Shown: positions 17,523 to 27,617, counted from the stretch's first letter. The stretch is DNA of 64,000 nucleotides from Brachybacterium endophyticum (GCF_003130585.1 NZ_QFKX01000008.1:1-64000), one strand, 5' to 3'. Translations and numbers: made by a program. Notes: generated by a model not told the origin, from the letters alone.

Positions 17523-18637
17523 GCTCCGCCTCCCGCGCTCGCGACCGTGCGCACCGCGGTGACGATCCGTTCGAGGTCCGCCTCGCCCAGGCTGGGATGG
17601 ACGGGCAGGGAGAGCACCTCGCGGGTCAGTCTCTCGGTCACCGGCAGGTCCAGGTCGAGCTCGTAGGAGGGCAGGCGGTGCACGGGGGTCGGGTAGTAGA
17701 CCCCGCAGCCCACGCCGTGCTCCTCGCGCAGGGCGGTGGCGAACGCGTCGCGCTGCGCGGCCGATGCGCCGTCCACGCGGATCGTGTACTGGTGGTAGAC
17801 GTGCTCGGCGCCCTCCCGCACGACGGGGGTCACCACCCCGTCGAGCCCGGCGAGCCCCTCGTCCAGACGGGCGGCGTTGCGGCGACGCTCCTCGGTCCAG
17901 CCGGCGAGCCGGGTCAGCTGCACCCGCCCGATTGCGGCGTGCAGATCGGTCATGCGGTTGTTGAAGCCCGCGACCTCGTTGGCGTACTGGACCTCCATGC
18001 CCTGGTTCCGCAGCAGCTTCACGCCACGGGCGAGGTCCTCGTCCGCGCAGGCGACCATGCCGCCCTCGCCGCTGGTCATGTTCTTCGTGGGGTACAGGGA
18101 GAACATGCCGAAACGGCCGAAGGTGCCGACCTGCCGCCCCTGCCAGGTGGCGCCGTGGGCCTGGGCGGCGTCCTCGGCGATCCACAGGCCGTGACGGTCG
18201 GCGATCCTCACCAGGGTGTCGATCTCCGCGGGGTGGCCGTAGAGGTGCACGGGCTGGATGCCCACGGTGCGCTCGGTGATCGCGGCCTCGACGGCGGCGG
18301 GGTCCAGGCAGAACGTCTCGGGGTCCACGTCGACGAACACGGGGGTCGCGCCGCTGACCGCGACCGCGTTGGCGGTGGCGGCGAAGGTGAAGGAGGGGAC
18401 GATGACCTCGTCCCCGGGGCCGAGACCCAGGGCGAGCATCCCCAGGTGCTGGCCGGAGGTCCCGGAGTTCACCGCGACCGTGGGGCGGCCCGCCGCGAGC
18501 TGCACGGCGAACTCCTCCTCGAAGGCGGCGACCTCCGGGCCCTGGGCCACCATGCCGCTGCGCAGCACGCGGTCCACGGCCTCGCGCTCCTGGTCACCGA
18601 TGATCGGCTTGGCGGCGGGGATCATCGGCTGGTCCAT
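17519..18637 (-). CDS. wbpE: DegT/DnrJ/EryC1/StrS sugar aminotransferase, WbpE-like
   Basis: A 372-residue PLP-dependent sugar aminotransferase. It has AVNSGTSGQHLGM, SFTFAATANAV, EDAAQAHGA and the PLP-lysine motif LYPTKNMTSGEGG (Lys185). WbpE transfers an amino group from glutamate to C3 of UDP-3-keto-GlcNAcA. The ATG at 18637 is preferred because GACGAGG precedes it; a second ATG at 18625 would give an exact ATGA overlap with the acetyltransferase gene and cannot be ruled out. It lies between the acetyltransferase and wbpB-like genes in one coupled run. Confidence 0.85.
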   Translation of the reverse strand: MDQPMIPAAKPIIGDQEREAVDRVLRSGMVAQGPEVAAFEEEFAVQLAAGRPTVAVNSGTSGQHLGMLALGLGPGDEVIVPSFTFAATANAVAVSGATPVFVDVDPETFCLDPAAVEAAITERTVGIQPVHLYGHPAEIDTLVRIADRHGLWIAEDAAQAHGATWQGRQVGTFGRFGMFSLYPTKNMTSGEGGMVACADEDLARGVKLLRNQGMEVQYANEVAGFNNRMTDLHAAIGRVQLTRLAGWTEERRRNAARLDEGLAGLDGVVTPVVREGAEHVYHQYTIRVDGASAAQRDAFATALREEHGVGCGVYYPTPVHRLPSYELDLDLPVTERLTREVLSLPVHPSLGEADLERIVTAVRTVASAGGGA

Positions 18638-19347
18638 GCGCCCTCGTCCTCTCCCTGGTCGTGGATGTCCATGTCGGTCGCGCCCCCGGCGGGGCTGGGG
18701 ACGGCATCGGAGGCCAGGCGCAGGCCCCCGGTGGCCTCGTCGGCCACGTACCACTCGCCGGTGGACGGGCACACCCACGAGTCGGTGCCGTCCGCGGCGG
18801 GCTGGAGCTTCTCCCCCGAGCGGCCGACCCAGGCGAGGCGGCGCGCGGGGACCCCGGCGACGAGCGCGTACGGGGGGACGTCGCGGGTCACGGTGGAGCC
18901 CGCCGCGACCATCGCCCATTCGCCGATGGTCACCGGGGCGACGCAGACGGCGCGCGCGCCGATCGACGCACCCTGTCGGCAGGTCACGCCCACGGGCTCC
19001 CAGTCCTCGGCCGACTTCGGGCTGAGGTCGGGGTTCACGGCGCGCGGACGGTGGTCGTTGGTGAACACCGCGGCCGGCCCCACGAAGACGCCCTCGGCCA
19101 GTTCGGCCGGCTCGTAGACCAGCGCGTAGTTCTGCACCTTGCAGCCGTCGCCCATGTGCACACCGGTGCCGACGTAGGCGCCCCGGCCGACGATGCAGTC
19201 GCTGCCGAGCTCGGCGTCCTCCCGGACCTGGGCGAGGTGCCAGATGGAGCTGCCGGCACCGATGCGGGCGGTGTCCGCGACGTCGGCGGAGTCGACGATG
19301 CGCACGCCGTCTCGGGGCACGCGGGCGGACGGGGTGCTCTCGTTCAT
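18622..19347 (-). CDS. wbpD: Left-handed beta-helix N-acetyltransferase, WbpD/WlbB-like
   Basis: A 241-residue hexapeptide-repeat acyltransferase. Residues 20-170 show repeats of the type IGAGSSIWH and VGRGAYVGTGVHMGDG. The signature FTNDHRPRAVNPDL and the PPYALVAGVPARRL end of the helix match WbpD/WlbB, which acetylates the 3-amino group of UDP-GlcNAc3NA using acetyl-CoA. A C-terminal extension of about 60 residues contains WVCPSTGEWY, reminiscent of the degenerate metal-ribbon tail in some homologues. A TAGGTT box sits seven bases before the ATG, suggesting a leaderless operon start for wbpD-wbpE-wbpB and the downstream glycosyltransferase. Confidence 0.85.
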   Translation of the reverse strand: MNESTPSARVPRDGVRIVDSADVADTARIGAGSSIWHLAQVREDAELGSDCIVGRGAYVGTGVHMGDGCKVQNYALVYEPAELAEGVFVGPAAVFTNDHRPRAVNPDLSPKSAEDWEPVGVTCRQGASIGARAVCVAPVTIGEWAMVAAGSTVTRDVPPYALVAGVPARRLAWVGRSGEKLQPAADGTDSWVCPSTGEWYVADEATGGLRLASDAVPSPAGGATDMDIHDQGEDEGAWTSR

Positions 19348-19354
19348 ACCAGCG

Positions 19355-19360
19355 AACCTA
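19355..19360 (-). promoter_or_regulatory. -10 box of a probably leaderless transcript (wbpD operon)
   Basis: On the minus strand TAGGTT ends seven bases before the ATG at 19347. There is no Shine-Dalgarno between them, so transcription would start at or next to the start codon. Confidence 0.45.
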
Positions 19361-19374
19361 TCGGAGCGTCGCCC

Positions 19375-19926
19375 TCAGGACAGGGATCCCCGCAGCGTTT
19401 CGCCCTTGGCGTGGGCGAGGTCGCGCAGCTCGCCCTGGAACTGCGTCATGCGCTCGCGCAGGCGGACCCCGTCGGCGTCGTCGGCGGCGCCCAGGATGCG
19501 CGCGGCCAGCAGCCCGGCGTTGCGGGCCCCGCCGATGGACACCGTCGCGACCGGCACCCCGGCGGGCATCTGCACGATCGAGAGCAGGGAGTCCATGCCG
19601 TCGAGGTGCTTGAGCGGGACGGGCACCCCGATCACGGGCAGCGGGGTGAGCGCGGCGAGCATGCCGGGCAGGTGGGCGGCGCCGCCCGCGCCGGCGATGA
19701 TCACCCGCAGTCCGCGGTCGGCGGCGGTGCGACCGAAGTCGACCATGTCCTCGGGCATGCGATGGGCCGAGACCACGTCGACGTGGGAGTCCAGGCCGAA
19801 CTCCTCGAGGGCCTCGCGGGCGGGGCTCAGGGTGGGCCAGTCGGAGTCCGACCCCATCACGATCGCGACCCGCGGGGTCGGGGCACCGGTCCCGGTCTCG
19901 GTCTCGGCGTTGACCTGCTCGGTCAT
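19375..19926 (-). CDS. purE: N5-carboxyaminoimidazole ribonucleotide mutase
   Basis: A 183-residue class I PurE that converts N5-CAIR to CAIR in purine synthesis. After a 17-residue variable lead it has the substrate motif MGSDSDWPT, the SAHRMP loop with the catalytic His, and [12 protein letters not shown]. The gene overlaps purK by four bases (ATGA), so the two enzymes, which act in sequence, are made together. The length and motifs are ordinary for the family. Confidence 0.95.
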   Translation of the reverse strand: MTEQVNAETETGTGAPTPRVAIVMGSDSDWPTLSPAREALEEFGLDSHVDVVSAHRMPEDMVDFGRTAADRGLRVIIAGAGGAAHLPGMLAALTPLPVIGVPVPLKHLDGMDSLLSIVQMPAGVPVATVSIGGARNAGLLAARILGAADDADGVRLRERMTQFQGELRDLAHAKGETLRGSLS

Positions 19927-21179
19927 GCGTTCTCCTCCGTTGCGGCGCCGCCCTGGTCCTCGACGGACCTCCGGCCCTCGATGATCAGCCGCTCGGCCCG
20001 GTGGGCGCGCGCGAGCAGCTCCTCGGGGTCCTCGCCCGCGCAGCTGACGTGACCGACCTTGCGGCCGGGGCGCACGTCCTTGCCGTAGAGGTGGACCTTG
20101 AGGGAGGGATCCTGCGCCATGGCCTCGCGGGCCCCGGCGGCGAGGTCATCGCGGGAACCGCCCAGCAGGTTCACCATCACCGCGTGGGGTGCGGTGCGGG
20201 CGGGCGACCCCAGCGGGAGATCGGCGACAGCCCGCAGGTGCTGCTCGAACTGCCCGGTGACCGCACCGTCCATCGACCAGTGCCCGGTGTTGTGAGGGCG
20301 CATGGCGAGCTCGTTGACGAGCACGCGGCCGTCGGCGGTCTCGAACAGCTCGACGGCGAGCATCCCGGTCACGTCGAGGTCCTCGGCGATCGCCCGCGCC
20401 AGGTCCTGGATGCTGCGCTGGGCTGCGGGGTCGAGATCGGGCGCGGGGGCGATCACCTCGAAGCAGACACCGTCCTGCTGACGCGAGCGGACCACCTCGA
20501 AGGGAACGGTCTCGCCGCCGGGGCGACGGGCGACCTGCGCGGAGAGCTCACGGGTGAAGGGCACGAGCTCCTCGACCAGCAGCTCACCGTGCTCGGTGAA
20601 CCAGTCGGCCACGTCCTCGCCGGAGGAGACCACGCGCACGCCGTGGCCGTCGTACCCGCCCCGGGGGGTCTTCACGACCACACGTGCGGAACGGCGGTCG
20701 GCCCCCTCCGCGGCGACGTCGTCCAGAGCGGCCTCGACGTCGGCCGGGCCCGTCGCGCGCCACCAGCGCGGGCACGGGTGGCCGAGCGCGGTCAGCCGCT
20801 CGCGCATCAGCAGCTTGTCCTGGGCGTGCACGAGGGCGTCGGGGCCGGGGCGCACCGCGGCGAGGCCGTCGCGCACGAGGCCGTGGAGGATCGGCGGCGG
20901 CACGTGCTCGTGGTCGAAGGTGAGCACGTCGACCTCGTCGGCGAGGGCGCGCACGGCCTCCTCGTCGTCGTGGCGTCCGATCCGCACCCGGGCGGCGCCC
21001 TGGGCGGCCGATTCGGCGGGGCCGGTGGCGAGCACGGTCACCTCGAGGCCGAGCTCGATCGCCGGGCCCAGCATCATGCGGGCGAGCTGCCCGCCGCCGA
21101 CGACCCCGATCCTCACGGGACCGTGCGCTGCTGCGGGTGCGGGCGGGGTCTGCGGGGGCTGGCTGTTCGTCTCGGGCAC
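19923..21179 (-). CDS. purK: 5-(carboxyamino)imidazole ribonucleotide synthase
   Basis: A 418-residue ATP-grasp enzyme that makes N5-CAIR from AIR, bicarbonate and ATP. It has the N-terminal [13 protein letters not shown], the ATP-grasp stretch [15 protein letters not shown], and [36 protein letters not shown] (in parts) with the metal-binding Glu and Asn residues. The GTG start is used because the conserved N-terminus begins shortly after it and a TAGGAT box lies six bases upstream. It is followed by purE in an overlapping pair. Confidence 0.95.
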   Translation of the reverse strand: MPETNSQPPQTPPAPAAAHGPVRIGVVGGGQLARMMLGPAIELGLEVTVLATGPAESAAQGAARVRIGRHDDEEAVRALADEVDVLTFDHEHVPPPILHGLVRDGLAAVRPGPDALVHAQDKLLMRERLTALGHPCPRWWRATGPADVEAALDDVAAEGADRRSARVVVKTPRGGYDGHGVRVVSSGEDVADWFTEHGELLVEELVPFTRELSAQVARRPGGETVPFEVVRSRQQDGVCFEVIAPAPDLDPAAQRSIQDLARAIAEDLDVTGMLAVELFETADGRVLVNELAMRPHNTGHWSMDGAVTGQFEQHLRAVADLPLGSPARTAPHAVMVNLLGGSRDDLAAGAREAMAQDPSLKVHLYGKDVRPGRKVGHVSCAGEDPEELLARAHRAERLIIEGRRSVEDQGGAATEENA

Positions 21180-21185
21180 GGCCCC

Positions 21186-21191
21186 ATCCTA
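21186..21191 (-). promoter_or_regulatory. -10 box of a probably leaderless purK-purE transcript
   Basis: Minus-strand TAGGAT ends six bases before the GTG at 21179. The box overlaps the last codons of the histidine kinase gene. No ribosome site is seen. Confidence 0.45.
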
Positions 21192-22583
21192 GGAGTGGGA
21201 GCGCTCGTCCCGCGCGTGCGTCCGCCCGCCGTGCCCGAGCCGCCGACGCCGCGGCAGAACGGCTCCCTGCGGGAGCGAGCCCAGCTCATCGCTGCGCTCG
21301 CCGCCCAGCACCGTGTCCTCGTCCTCGGTGCTCTCCTCGTCGGGCGCGGAGATCAGGAACACGCCGAAGGTGGCGGGCTGCTCGCTGAGCAGTTCGAGGC
21401 GGCCGCCGTCGTCCTCGACCAGGGTGCGCGCAAGGGCGAGACCGACCCCGGTGCCGGAGGTCCGACCCGAGACCGAGCGCTCGAAGACCCTCTTGCCCAG
21501 TGCGGGATCGATCCCGCGGCCCTCGTCGGAGATCTCGACGACGGTGGACTTGTCGTTGCGCCGCACCTTCACCAGCGTGCGACCGCCGCCGTGGGTGAGC
21601 GAGTTCTCGACGAGGGTCGCGACCACCTGGGTAAGCGGCCCGGTCGATCCCCACACGGCCGCGGCGCGCGGCACCTGGATGCGCAGTTCACGGCCCGCGG
21701 CGCGGTAGGCCGGGGACCACTCCTCGCTCTGCTGGGTGAGCACGGTGCGCAGCTCGACGACGCCCGGCGTGCGGCGCTGGGAGGCGCGCGGGGCGTTGAT
21801 CAGGTCGTGGACCACCTCCGTCAGGCGGTCGATCTGCTCGAGGGAGATGCGGGCCTCGTCGCGCACCCATTCCTCGGAGCTGGTCGCGAGGATCTCGTCC
21901 AGGCGCATCGACAGGGCGGTCAGCGGCGTGCGCAGCTGGTGCGAGGCGTCGGAGGCGAGCCGGCTCTCGGCCTCGAGACGTTCGGTGAGCTGCGCGCCGG
22001 AGTTCGTGAGCTCCTCGGCGACGGTGTCGATCTCGCTGATCCCGCTGGGACGCCAGGGGCCGCGGGCGCGGCCCGATCCCATCTCCTCGGCGCGGCGGGT
22101 GAGGCGGGCCAGCGGCGCCGAGATCCGCTGCGCCTGCCACAGGGCGACCGAGACGCCGATCGAGATCGCGGCGAGCCCGGCCACGATGATCAGCACCGCC
22201 GCGCTCGCGGTGTGGGCGCGCACGTCCGCGCGGGTGATGGTGACGGTGACGTTCTGTCCCGAGGTCCCGGGGGTGGAGATCACCTTGGTGGAGTCGCCCG
22301 GATCGGGCCCGGCCTCGATCGTGCGTCCCTCGTAGGTGACGGTGATGTGGACGGCCAGGTCGGGCTGGGAGTCGGCGGTCTGCTGGAGCAGCGCCCTGTC
22401 GATGGGCCGATCGTCGCTGATGCGCTTCTCGGTGGTGGTGCTGACCTCGTTGGCGATGGAGGTGGCGCGGGCGGTGAGGTTCTGGTCGGTCAGCTGGAGC
22501 CATGAGTAGGCCAGCGGGATTCCCAGCAGCAGGACCGTGAGGATGACCGTGATGACCGTCGCCTGCAGCACTCGCGTGCGCAC
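21189..22583 (-). CDS. Two-component sensor histidine kinase
   Basis: A 464-residue membrane sensor kinase. Helix one is about residues 7-28, an external sensor region of about 120 residues follows, and helix two is about residues 128-150. A HAMP linker follows with RISAPLARLTRRAEEM. The kinase core has H-box ASDASHQLRTPLTAL with the phosphorylated His, N-box TLVENSLTHG, G1 SDEGRGID and G2 GTGVGLALARTLV. The C-terminal tail is charged and unlike known domains. The GTG start lies three bases after the response-regulator stop. The signal sensed is unknown. Confidence 0.9.
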   Translation of the reverse strand: MRTRVLQATVITVILTVLLLGIPLAYSWLQLTDQNLTARATSIANEVSTTTEKRISDDRPIDRALLQQTADSQPDLAVHITVTYEGRTIEAGPDPGDSTKVISTPGTSGQNVTVTITRADVRAHTASAAVLIIVAGLAAISIGVSVALWQAQRISAPLARLTRRAEEMGSGRARGPWRPSGISEIDTVAEELTNSGAQLTERLEAESRLASDASHQLRTPLTALSMRLDEILATSSEEWVRDEARISLEQIDRLTEVVHDLINAPRASQRRTPGVVELRTVLTQQSEEWSPAYRAAGRELRIQVPRAAAVWGSTGPLTQVVATLVENSLTHGGGRTLVKVRRNDKSTVVEISDEGRGIDPALGKRVFERSVSGRTSGTGVGLALARTLVEDDGGRLELLSEQPATFGVFLISAPDEESTEDEDTVLGGERSDELGSLPQGAVLPRRRRLGHGGRTHARDERSHS

Positions 22584-22586
22584 GCG

Positions 22587-23291
<705 letters not shown>

Positions 23292-23388
23292 CCTACGTGC
23301 CGACCTCCGTGCCCGTGCCGAGCCGGTGCTCGTCGGGCGAGGCGGAGGACGCCGGAGCGGTCGCGATCCGGGGCCGTGACGGCCGCCC

Positions 23389-24621
23389 TCACAGGCCCAT
23401 GTCCAGCGGCGCGGAGCTGCCCCGGGACAGGGCCACGGCCTCGACCGTGCCGATGCCGTGCAGCTCGGTGGGGCGGATCTCGGAGGCGGTGAACCCTCCG
23501 GGCAGGGCGCGCTCGACGGCCTCGGAGGTCTCGAGGTCCACGAGCACCCCGCCGGGGTCGGCCACCGACTCCAGGCGGGCGGAGAGGTTCACGGTGGGGC
23601 CGAAGACGTCCCCGTAGCGGGAGAACATCGAGCCCCAGCACATGCCGACGCGGGCGGAGGGGAGATCGGGATCGTCACGGATCGCCTCGGCGATCGAGAC
23701 GGCGATCTGGGCGCCGTCCTCGGGGGCGTCGGCGAGGAACATGATCTCGTCGCCCACGGTCTTGACGACCCGGCCGCCGCCCACGGAGATGATGTCGCGG
23801 CAGGTGACCTCGAACTTGGTGACGACGTCGGCGAGCTCGGCCCCGCCCAGGGACCTCGAGAGCCGCGTGAACTGGACCAGGTCGGCGAAGCCGACGGCGC
23901 GGTGGAGCGGGAAGACCTCGTCGTGGGTGCCGTTCTCCCCCGCCTGCAGCACCTCGGAGCCCGCGCGGGCGGAGTAGGCGGCGAGCTGGCGACGGAAGGT
24001 GAACAGCACCTGGGTCTCGAGGGTCTCGATGAGCTGGGGGACGGTCTGCAGCATCTGCTCGCGCGCCTCGCCGTCGTCCTTGCCGTCGCGGCTCTTGGCC
24101 TCCTCGACGAGCGCCTCGGTGATCCACATGGCGAGGCGTCCCATGTGGTAGCCCAGGCCCCGGGAGATCGAGGTGAAGGCGCGTTCCGAGATCGCCCCGT
24201 CGTCGACCATCGCGACCAGGTCGCCGATCGCGAAGGCGTCCTCGTCGGTGAACACGACGGTGTCCTCGTCGACGGGTCCGAAGCCCAGTGAGCGCCAGTA
24301 GGTGGAGATCAGCCGCTCGGGGATGCCCTGCTGCTCGGCGAGGTCGCGCCTGGAGTGCTCGCGCGGCCCCTGCAGCAGCACCTTCTCCAGAGCGCCGACG
24401 CTGCGCCGCACCGCCTGGAAGCGCCGGTTCAGAGCCGCCATCTCCTCGGAGGAGATGTCGGCCCCGCTCAGCCCCTGCCCGCCCCCGAGGTCGTCCAGCG
24501 CCTCGAGGGCGTTGTGCGGGACGCGCTGCGAGGCGGGCGTCTCCGCGTCCACGGGGTCCCCCTGGTGCTCGCGCGCATCGGGCTCGAGGTCCGAGGCGAG
24601 GTCCGGGTTCTCATCGGTCAC
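23389..24621 (-). CDS. Class III adenylate/guanylate cyclase with N-terminal regulatory domain
   Basis: A 410-residue soluble protein. The C-terminal cyclase domain keeps the key residues: the first metal Asp in VGFADLVQFT, the purine-selecting Lys and second metal Asp in VVKTVGDEIMF, and FGPTVNLSARLE with the transition-state Asn and Arg. This predicts cAMP formation from ATP. The N-terminal 200 residues include RRDLAEQQGIPERLISTYWRS and FTDEDAFAIGDL, similar to the autoinhibitory, pH-responsive domain of mycobacterial Rv1264; that comparison is from memory. The GTG start overlaps the birA stop (GTGA). Confidence 0.88.
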   Translation of the reverse strand: MTDENPDLASDLEPDAREHQGDPVDAETPASQRVPHNALEALDDLGGGQGLSGADISSEEMAALNRRFQAVRRSVGALEKVLLQGPREHSRRDLAEQQGIPERLISTYWRSLGFGPVDEDTVVFTDEDAFAIGDLVAMVDDGAISERAFTSISRGLGYHMGRLAMWITEALVEEAKSRDGKDDGEAREQMLQTVPQLIETLETQVLFTFRRQLAAYSARAGSEVLQAGENGTHDEVFPLHRAVGFADLVQFTRLSRSLGGAELADVVTKFEVTCRDIISVGGGRVVKTVGDEIMFLADAPEDGAQIAVSIAEAIRDDPDLPSARVGMCWGSMFSRYGDVFGPTVNLSARLESVADPGGVLVDLETSEAVERALPGGFTASEIRPTELHGIGTVEAVALSRGSSAPLDMGL

Positions 24622-25559
24622 GGATGGATCTCCTGATGGTCGGGGAGGCTCGTCGAGGTGGTGCGCAGATGGCGGATGTCGCCGGCCGAGACGCTGCGCT
24701 CGTCACCGTCCGGGGTGCGCAGCACGAGGCCCCCGTCTGCATCGATCCGCACGGCGGTGCCGGCACCTGCGGAGGAGTCGGCGGCGGGATCGGCGACGGT
24801 CGCCGCATGGAAGCGCACCCCACAGCCCAGTGTGAGGCACGCCATAGAGTAGCGGCTGTGCTGCCCGCTGGCCACGGCGTCCCCTTCGTGGACGTCCAGG
24901 AGGCGCAGCTCGTCCTCGATCCGCGCCGCGAGCGCCGCGGCGAGCGCACCCTCCCGGTCGTCCTCGGCCCCGGCGGCCTCCCCCTCGGGGCCGGCGTCGG
25001 CGTGTCCGTGAGCGACTCCGCCCTCGCCGTGGAGCCAGGCCGGCGGGAGCGCCGAGGGGTCCTCGAGGACGATGGGCCCGCGCAGGTTCAGCCCCACCCC
25101 GACCAGGAGGTGCTCCTGGCCCTCCGCCTCGAGCAGGATCCCACCGAGTTTCCGCCCGTCCGGGGTGAGCAGGTCGTTGGGCCACTTGAGCCCGAGCTCC
25201 GCCGTCCCGGCGAGCGCCTCGAGCACGCCGAGTCCGACCACGAGCGGGTACCAGGAGCGCCGGTCGGGGCGCAGGGAGCTGGTGCGCGCGAGGGTGAGGG
25301 CGAGACCGCCGCCCGGCGGGGTCCGCCACGGACGGCCCAGGCGTCCCCGGCCGCCTCGCTGATCGAGGGTGTGGACGGCGAACGGCGTCGCGGCACCGTC
25401 CCGCAGCATCTCGCGGGCCGCGTCCTGGGTCGAGGAGGTGGTCTCCAGCACGTGCAGCGGAGGCGGGGCAGGGCGCTCGTCGGGCGCCGGCCCCGGGCGG
25501 TCGCCCCCGTGCCCCAGGTCGCTCCGCCCCGGGCCCACCTGCTGTTCTGCTGGCGCCAT
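24618..25559 (-). CDS. birA: Biotin--[acetyl-CoA carboxylase] ligase
   Basis: A 313-residue biotin protein ligase that activates biotin with ATP and attaches it to the lysine of BCCP. It has TSSTQDAAREML, DQRGGRGRLGRPW (the biotinyl-AMP loop) and LKWPNDLLTPDGRKLGGIL. There is no N-terminal helix-turn-helix, so it is a monofunctional ligase. A low-complexity Gly/Ala/Glu-rich insert of about 30 residues interrupts the region after WLHGEGG. It faces the carboxylase gene accD across 126 bases, and its substrate is probably the BCCP domain of the 30162 gene. Confidence 0.92.
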   Translation of the reverse strand: MAPAEQQVGPGRSDLGHGGDRPGPAPDERPAPPPLHVLETTSSTQDAAREMLRDGAATPFAVHTLDQRGGRGRLGRPWRTPPGGGLALTLARTSSLRPDRRSWYPLVVGLGVLEALAGTAELGLKWPNDLLTPDGRKLGGILLEAEGQEHLLVGVGLNLRGPIVLEDPSALPPAWLHGEGGVAHGHADAGPEGEAAGAEDDREGALAAALAARIEDELRLLDVHEGDAVASGQHSRYSMACLTLGCGVRFHAATVADPAADSSAGAGTAVRIDADGGLVLRTPDGDERSVSAGDIRHLRTTSTSLPDHQEIHP

Positions 25560-25638
25560 GCTGCTGCCCGCTCTCCTCGATGTCCGTGCACTCCCGCGAC
25601 CTCGCCGGGGCTCCGGGTGCCGAACGGGAGCGCCTGGG

Positions 25639-25649
25639 TAGCGTAGTAT
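25639..25649 (+). promoter_or_regulatory. Possible -10 region for accD-accE
   Basis: Two overlapping TANNNT hexamers, TAGCGT (25639-25644) and TAGTAT (25644-25649), lie about 37-47 bases before the GTG of accD. The matching -35 element is not clear. Confidence 0.4.
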
Positions 25650-25685
25650 CCCTGTGTTTCCCTGACGGTCCGCACAGGAGGTTCC

Positions 25686-27275
25686 GTGACCGACGCCCCC
25701 CGGCCTCTGAACACGGCTGAACGACTCGCCGACCTGCAGAATCGCGAGGACCGAGCCGTCCACGCAGCCGATGTGGTCGCGGTCGAGAAGCAGCACGCAC
25801 GAGGCAAGAAGACGGCCCGCGAGCGCATCACCGATCTGCTCGACGACGGTTCCTTCGTCGAGACCGACCGTTTCGTGACGCATCAGTCGCACGCCTTCGG
25901 CCTCGAGCGCAAGCGCCCCGAGGGCGACGGCATCGTCACCGGCTACGGCACCATCGACGGCCGCCAGGTCTGCGTGTACTCCCAGGACTTCACCGTCTTC
26001 GGCGGCTCCCTCGGCGAGGCCCACGGCCGCAAGATCCAGAAGATCCAGGATCTCGCCCTGTCCACCGGCGTCCCGATCATCGGGATCCTGGACGGCGGCG
26101 GCGCGCGCATCCAGGAGGGCGTGGCCTCCCTGGCGATGTTCGCCGGGATCATGCGGCGCAACACCCGCGCCTCGGGCGTGATCCCGCAGATCTCCCTGGT
26201 GATGGGCCCGGCGGCGGGCGGCGCCGTGTACTCCCCCGCCCTGACCGACATCATCGTGATGGTCGAGAAGACCTCGCACATGTTCATCACCGGCCCCGAC
26301 GTGATCCGCACCGTCACCGGCGAGGACGTCGGCTTCGAGGAGCTCGGCGGCGCCCGCACGCACTCCACCCGCTCGGGCGTCGCCCATTACATGGCGCCCG
26401 ACGAGGACGAGGCCATCGAGTACGTCAAGGACGTGCTGAGCTACCTGCCCGCGAACACGCTCAGCCCCGCGCCGTCCTTCCCCACGCCCTTCGACGAGCA
26501 GCCCACCGCCGAGGACCGCGCGCTCGACCAGCTGATCCCGGACTCGCCCAACCAGCCCTACGACATGCAGCGGGTGCTGCGCACGGTGCTGGACGACGGC
26601 GAGTTCCTCGAGGTCCAGCCCGGTTTCGCCCAGAACATCATGGTCGGGTTCGGGCGCGTCGAGGGCAGCAGCGTCGGCATCATCGCCAACCAGCCCTCGC
26701 ACTTCGCGGGCACGCTGGACATCGACGCCTCGGAGAAGGCCGCCCGCTTCGTGCGCCTGTGCGACGCCAACAACATCCCGGTGCTGACCTTCGTGGACAC
26801 CCCCGGCTTCCTGCCCGGCACCGACCAGGAGTTCGGCGGCATCATCCGTCGCGGCGCGAAGCTGCTGTACGCGTACGCGGAGGCGTCGGTCCCCCTGGTC
26901 ACCGTGATCACCCGCAAGGCCTACGGCGGCGCCTACATCGTGATGGGGTCCAAGGACCTCGGCGCCGACATCAACCTCGCCTGGCCCACCGCGCAGATCG
27001 CCGTGATGGGCGCCCAGGGCGCCGTGAACATCCTGCACCGCCAGAACCTGAAGAAGGTCGCGGAGGAGGGCGGCGACATCGAGGCCGAGCGAGAGAAGCT
27101 GCAGACGGAGTACGAGGAGCGGTTCGCGACCCCGTACGCCGCGGCCGAGCGGGGCTGGATCGACAGCGTCATCGAGCCCTCCGCGACCCGTGTGCAGATC
27201 GCTCGCGCCCTGCGCATGCTGAGCACGAAGCGCCAGTCGCTGCCCACCAAGAAGCACGGGAACATCCCGCTGTGA
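25686..27275 (+). CDS. accD: Acyl-CoA carboxylase beta subunit (carboxyltransferase)
   Basis: A 529-residue carboxyltransferase subunit of the acetyl/propionyl-CoA carboxylase type. It transfers the carboxyl group from carboxybiotin to an acyl-CoA. The N- and C-terminal crotonase-like halves are complete: [34 protein letters not shown] and [11 protein letters not shown] in the first, and [34 protein letters not shown] (in parts) in the second. AGGAGG precedes the GTG start. It overlaps accE by GTGA and faces birA. The acyl-chain preference cannot be told from what is visible. Confidence 0.93.
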   Translation: MTDAPRPLNTAERLADLQNREDRAVHAADVVAVEKQHARGKKTARERITDLLDDGSFVETDRFVTHQSHAFGLERKRPEGDGIVTGYGTIDGRQVCVYSQDFTVFGGSLGEAHGRKIQKIQDLALSTGVPIIGILDGGGARIQEGVASLAMFAGIMRRNTRASGVIPQISLVMGPAAGGAVYSPALTDIIVMVEKTSHMFITGPDVIRTVTGEDVGFEELGGARTHSTRSGVAHYMAPDEDEAIEYVKDVLSYLPANTLSPAPSFPTPFDEQPTAEDRALDQLIPDSPNQPYDMQRVLRTVLDDGEFLEVQPGFAQNIMVGFGRVEGSSVGIIANQPSHFAGTLDIDASEKAARFVRLCDANNIPVLTFVDTPGFLPGTDQEFGGIIRRGAKLLYAYAEASVPLVTVITRKAYGGAYIVMGSKDLGADINLAWPTAQIAVMGAQGAVNILHRQNLKKVAEEGGDIEAEREKLQTEYEERFATPYAAAERGWIDSVIEPSATRVQIARALRMLSTKRQSLPTKKHGNIPL

Positions 27276-27547
27276 TCGAGCCCTCCAGCAGCACCGGCGC
27301 CGTGCGCACGGGCAGCGGGGACGTGCGCCTGGTCGCCGGGCGCCTGTCGGACGACGAGCTGGCCGCGATCGCGGTCGCCGTCTCCGCGCTGAGCGTCGCC
27401 AGCCGCCTCGAGGCCGACGAGCGCGTCCTCAGCGAGCAGCACCGTGCGGGCGCGGGCGTCTGGAACGACGCCATGCACAGCTTCCCCCGCGGGCACACGC
27501 TGCGCGGGCGCCCCTCGGAGTCCGCCTGGGTGTTCTCCGACCGCTGA
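27272..27547 (+). CDS. accE: Acyl-CoA carboxylase epsilon subunit
   Basis: A 91-residue protein. The core [21 protein letters not shown] matches the short actinobacterial epsilon subunit, which binds the beta subunit and boosts carboxylase activity. The C-terminus ends in SAWVFSDR, a Trp-containing tail common in this family. The GTG start overlaps the accD stop by four bases, as expected for a subunit pair. Confidence 0.85.
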   Translation: MIEPSSSTGAVRTGSGDVRLVAGRLSDDELAAIAVAVSALSVASRLEADERVLSEQHRAGAGVWNDAMHSFPRGHTLRGRPSESAWVFSDR

Positions 27548-27617
27548 CGTGCACGGTCCTCGGGGCCGGGCATGGCTGCTGGGACGAATTCCCGCCCCGT
27601 CACGCTGCCGCCGCTCG

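Noticed and set aside
24660-25560. Plus-strand readings opposite birA and the cyclase
   Set aside because: Composition bias makes long antisense frames common here; none shows a recognisable domain or start site.
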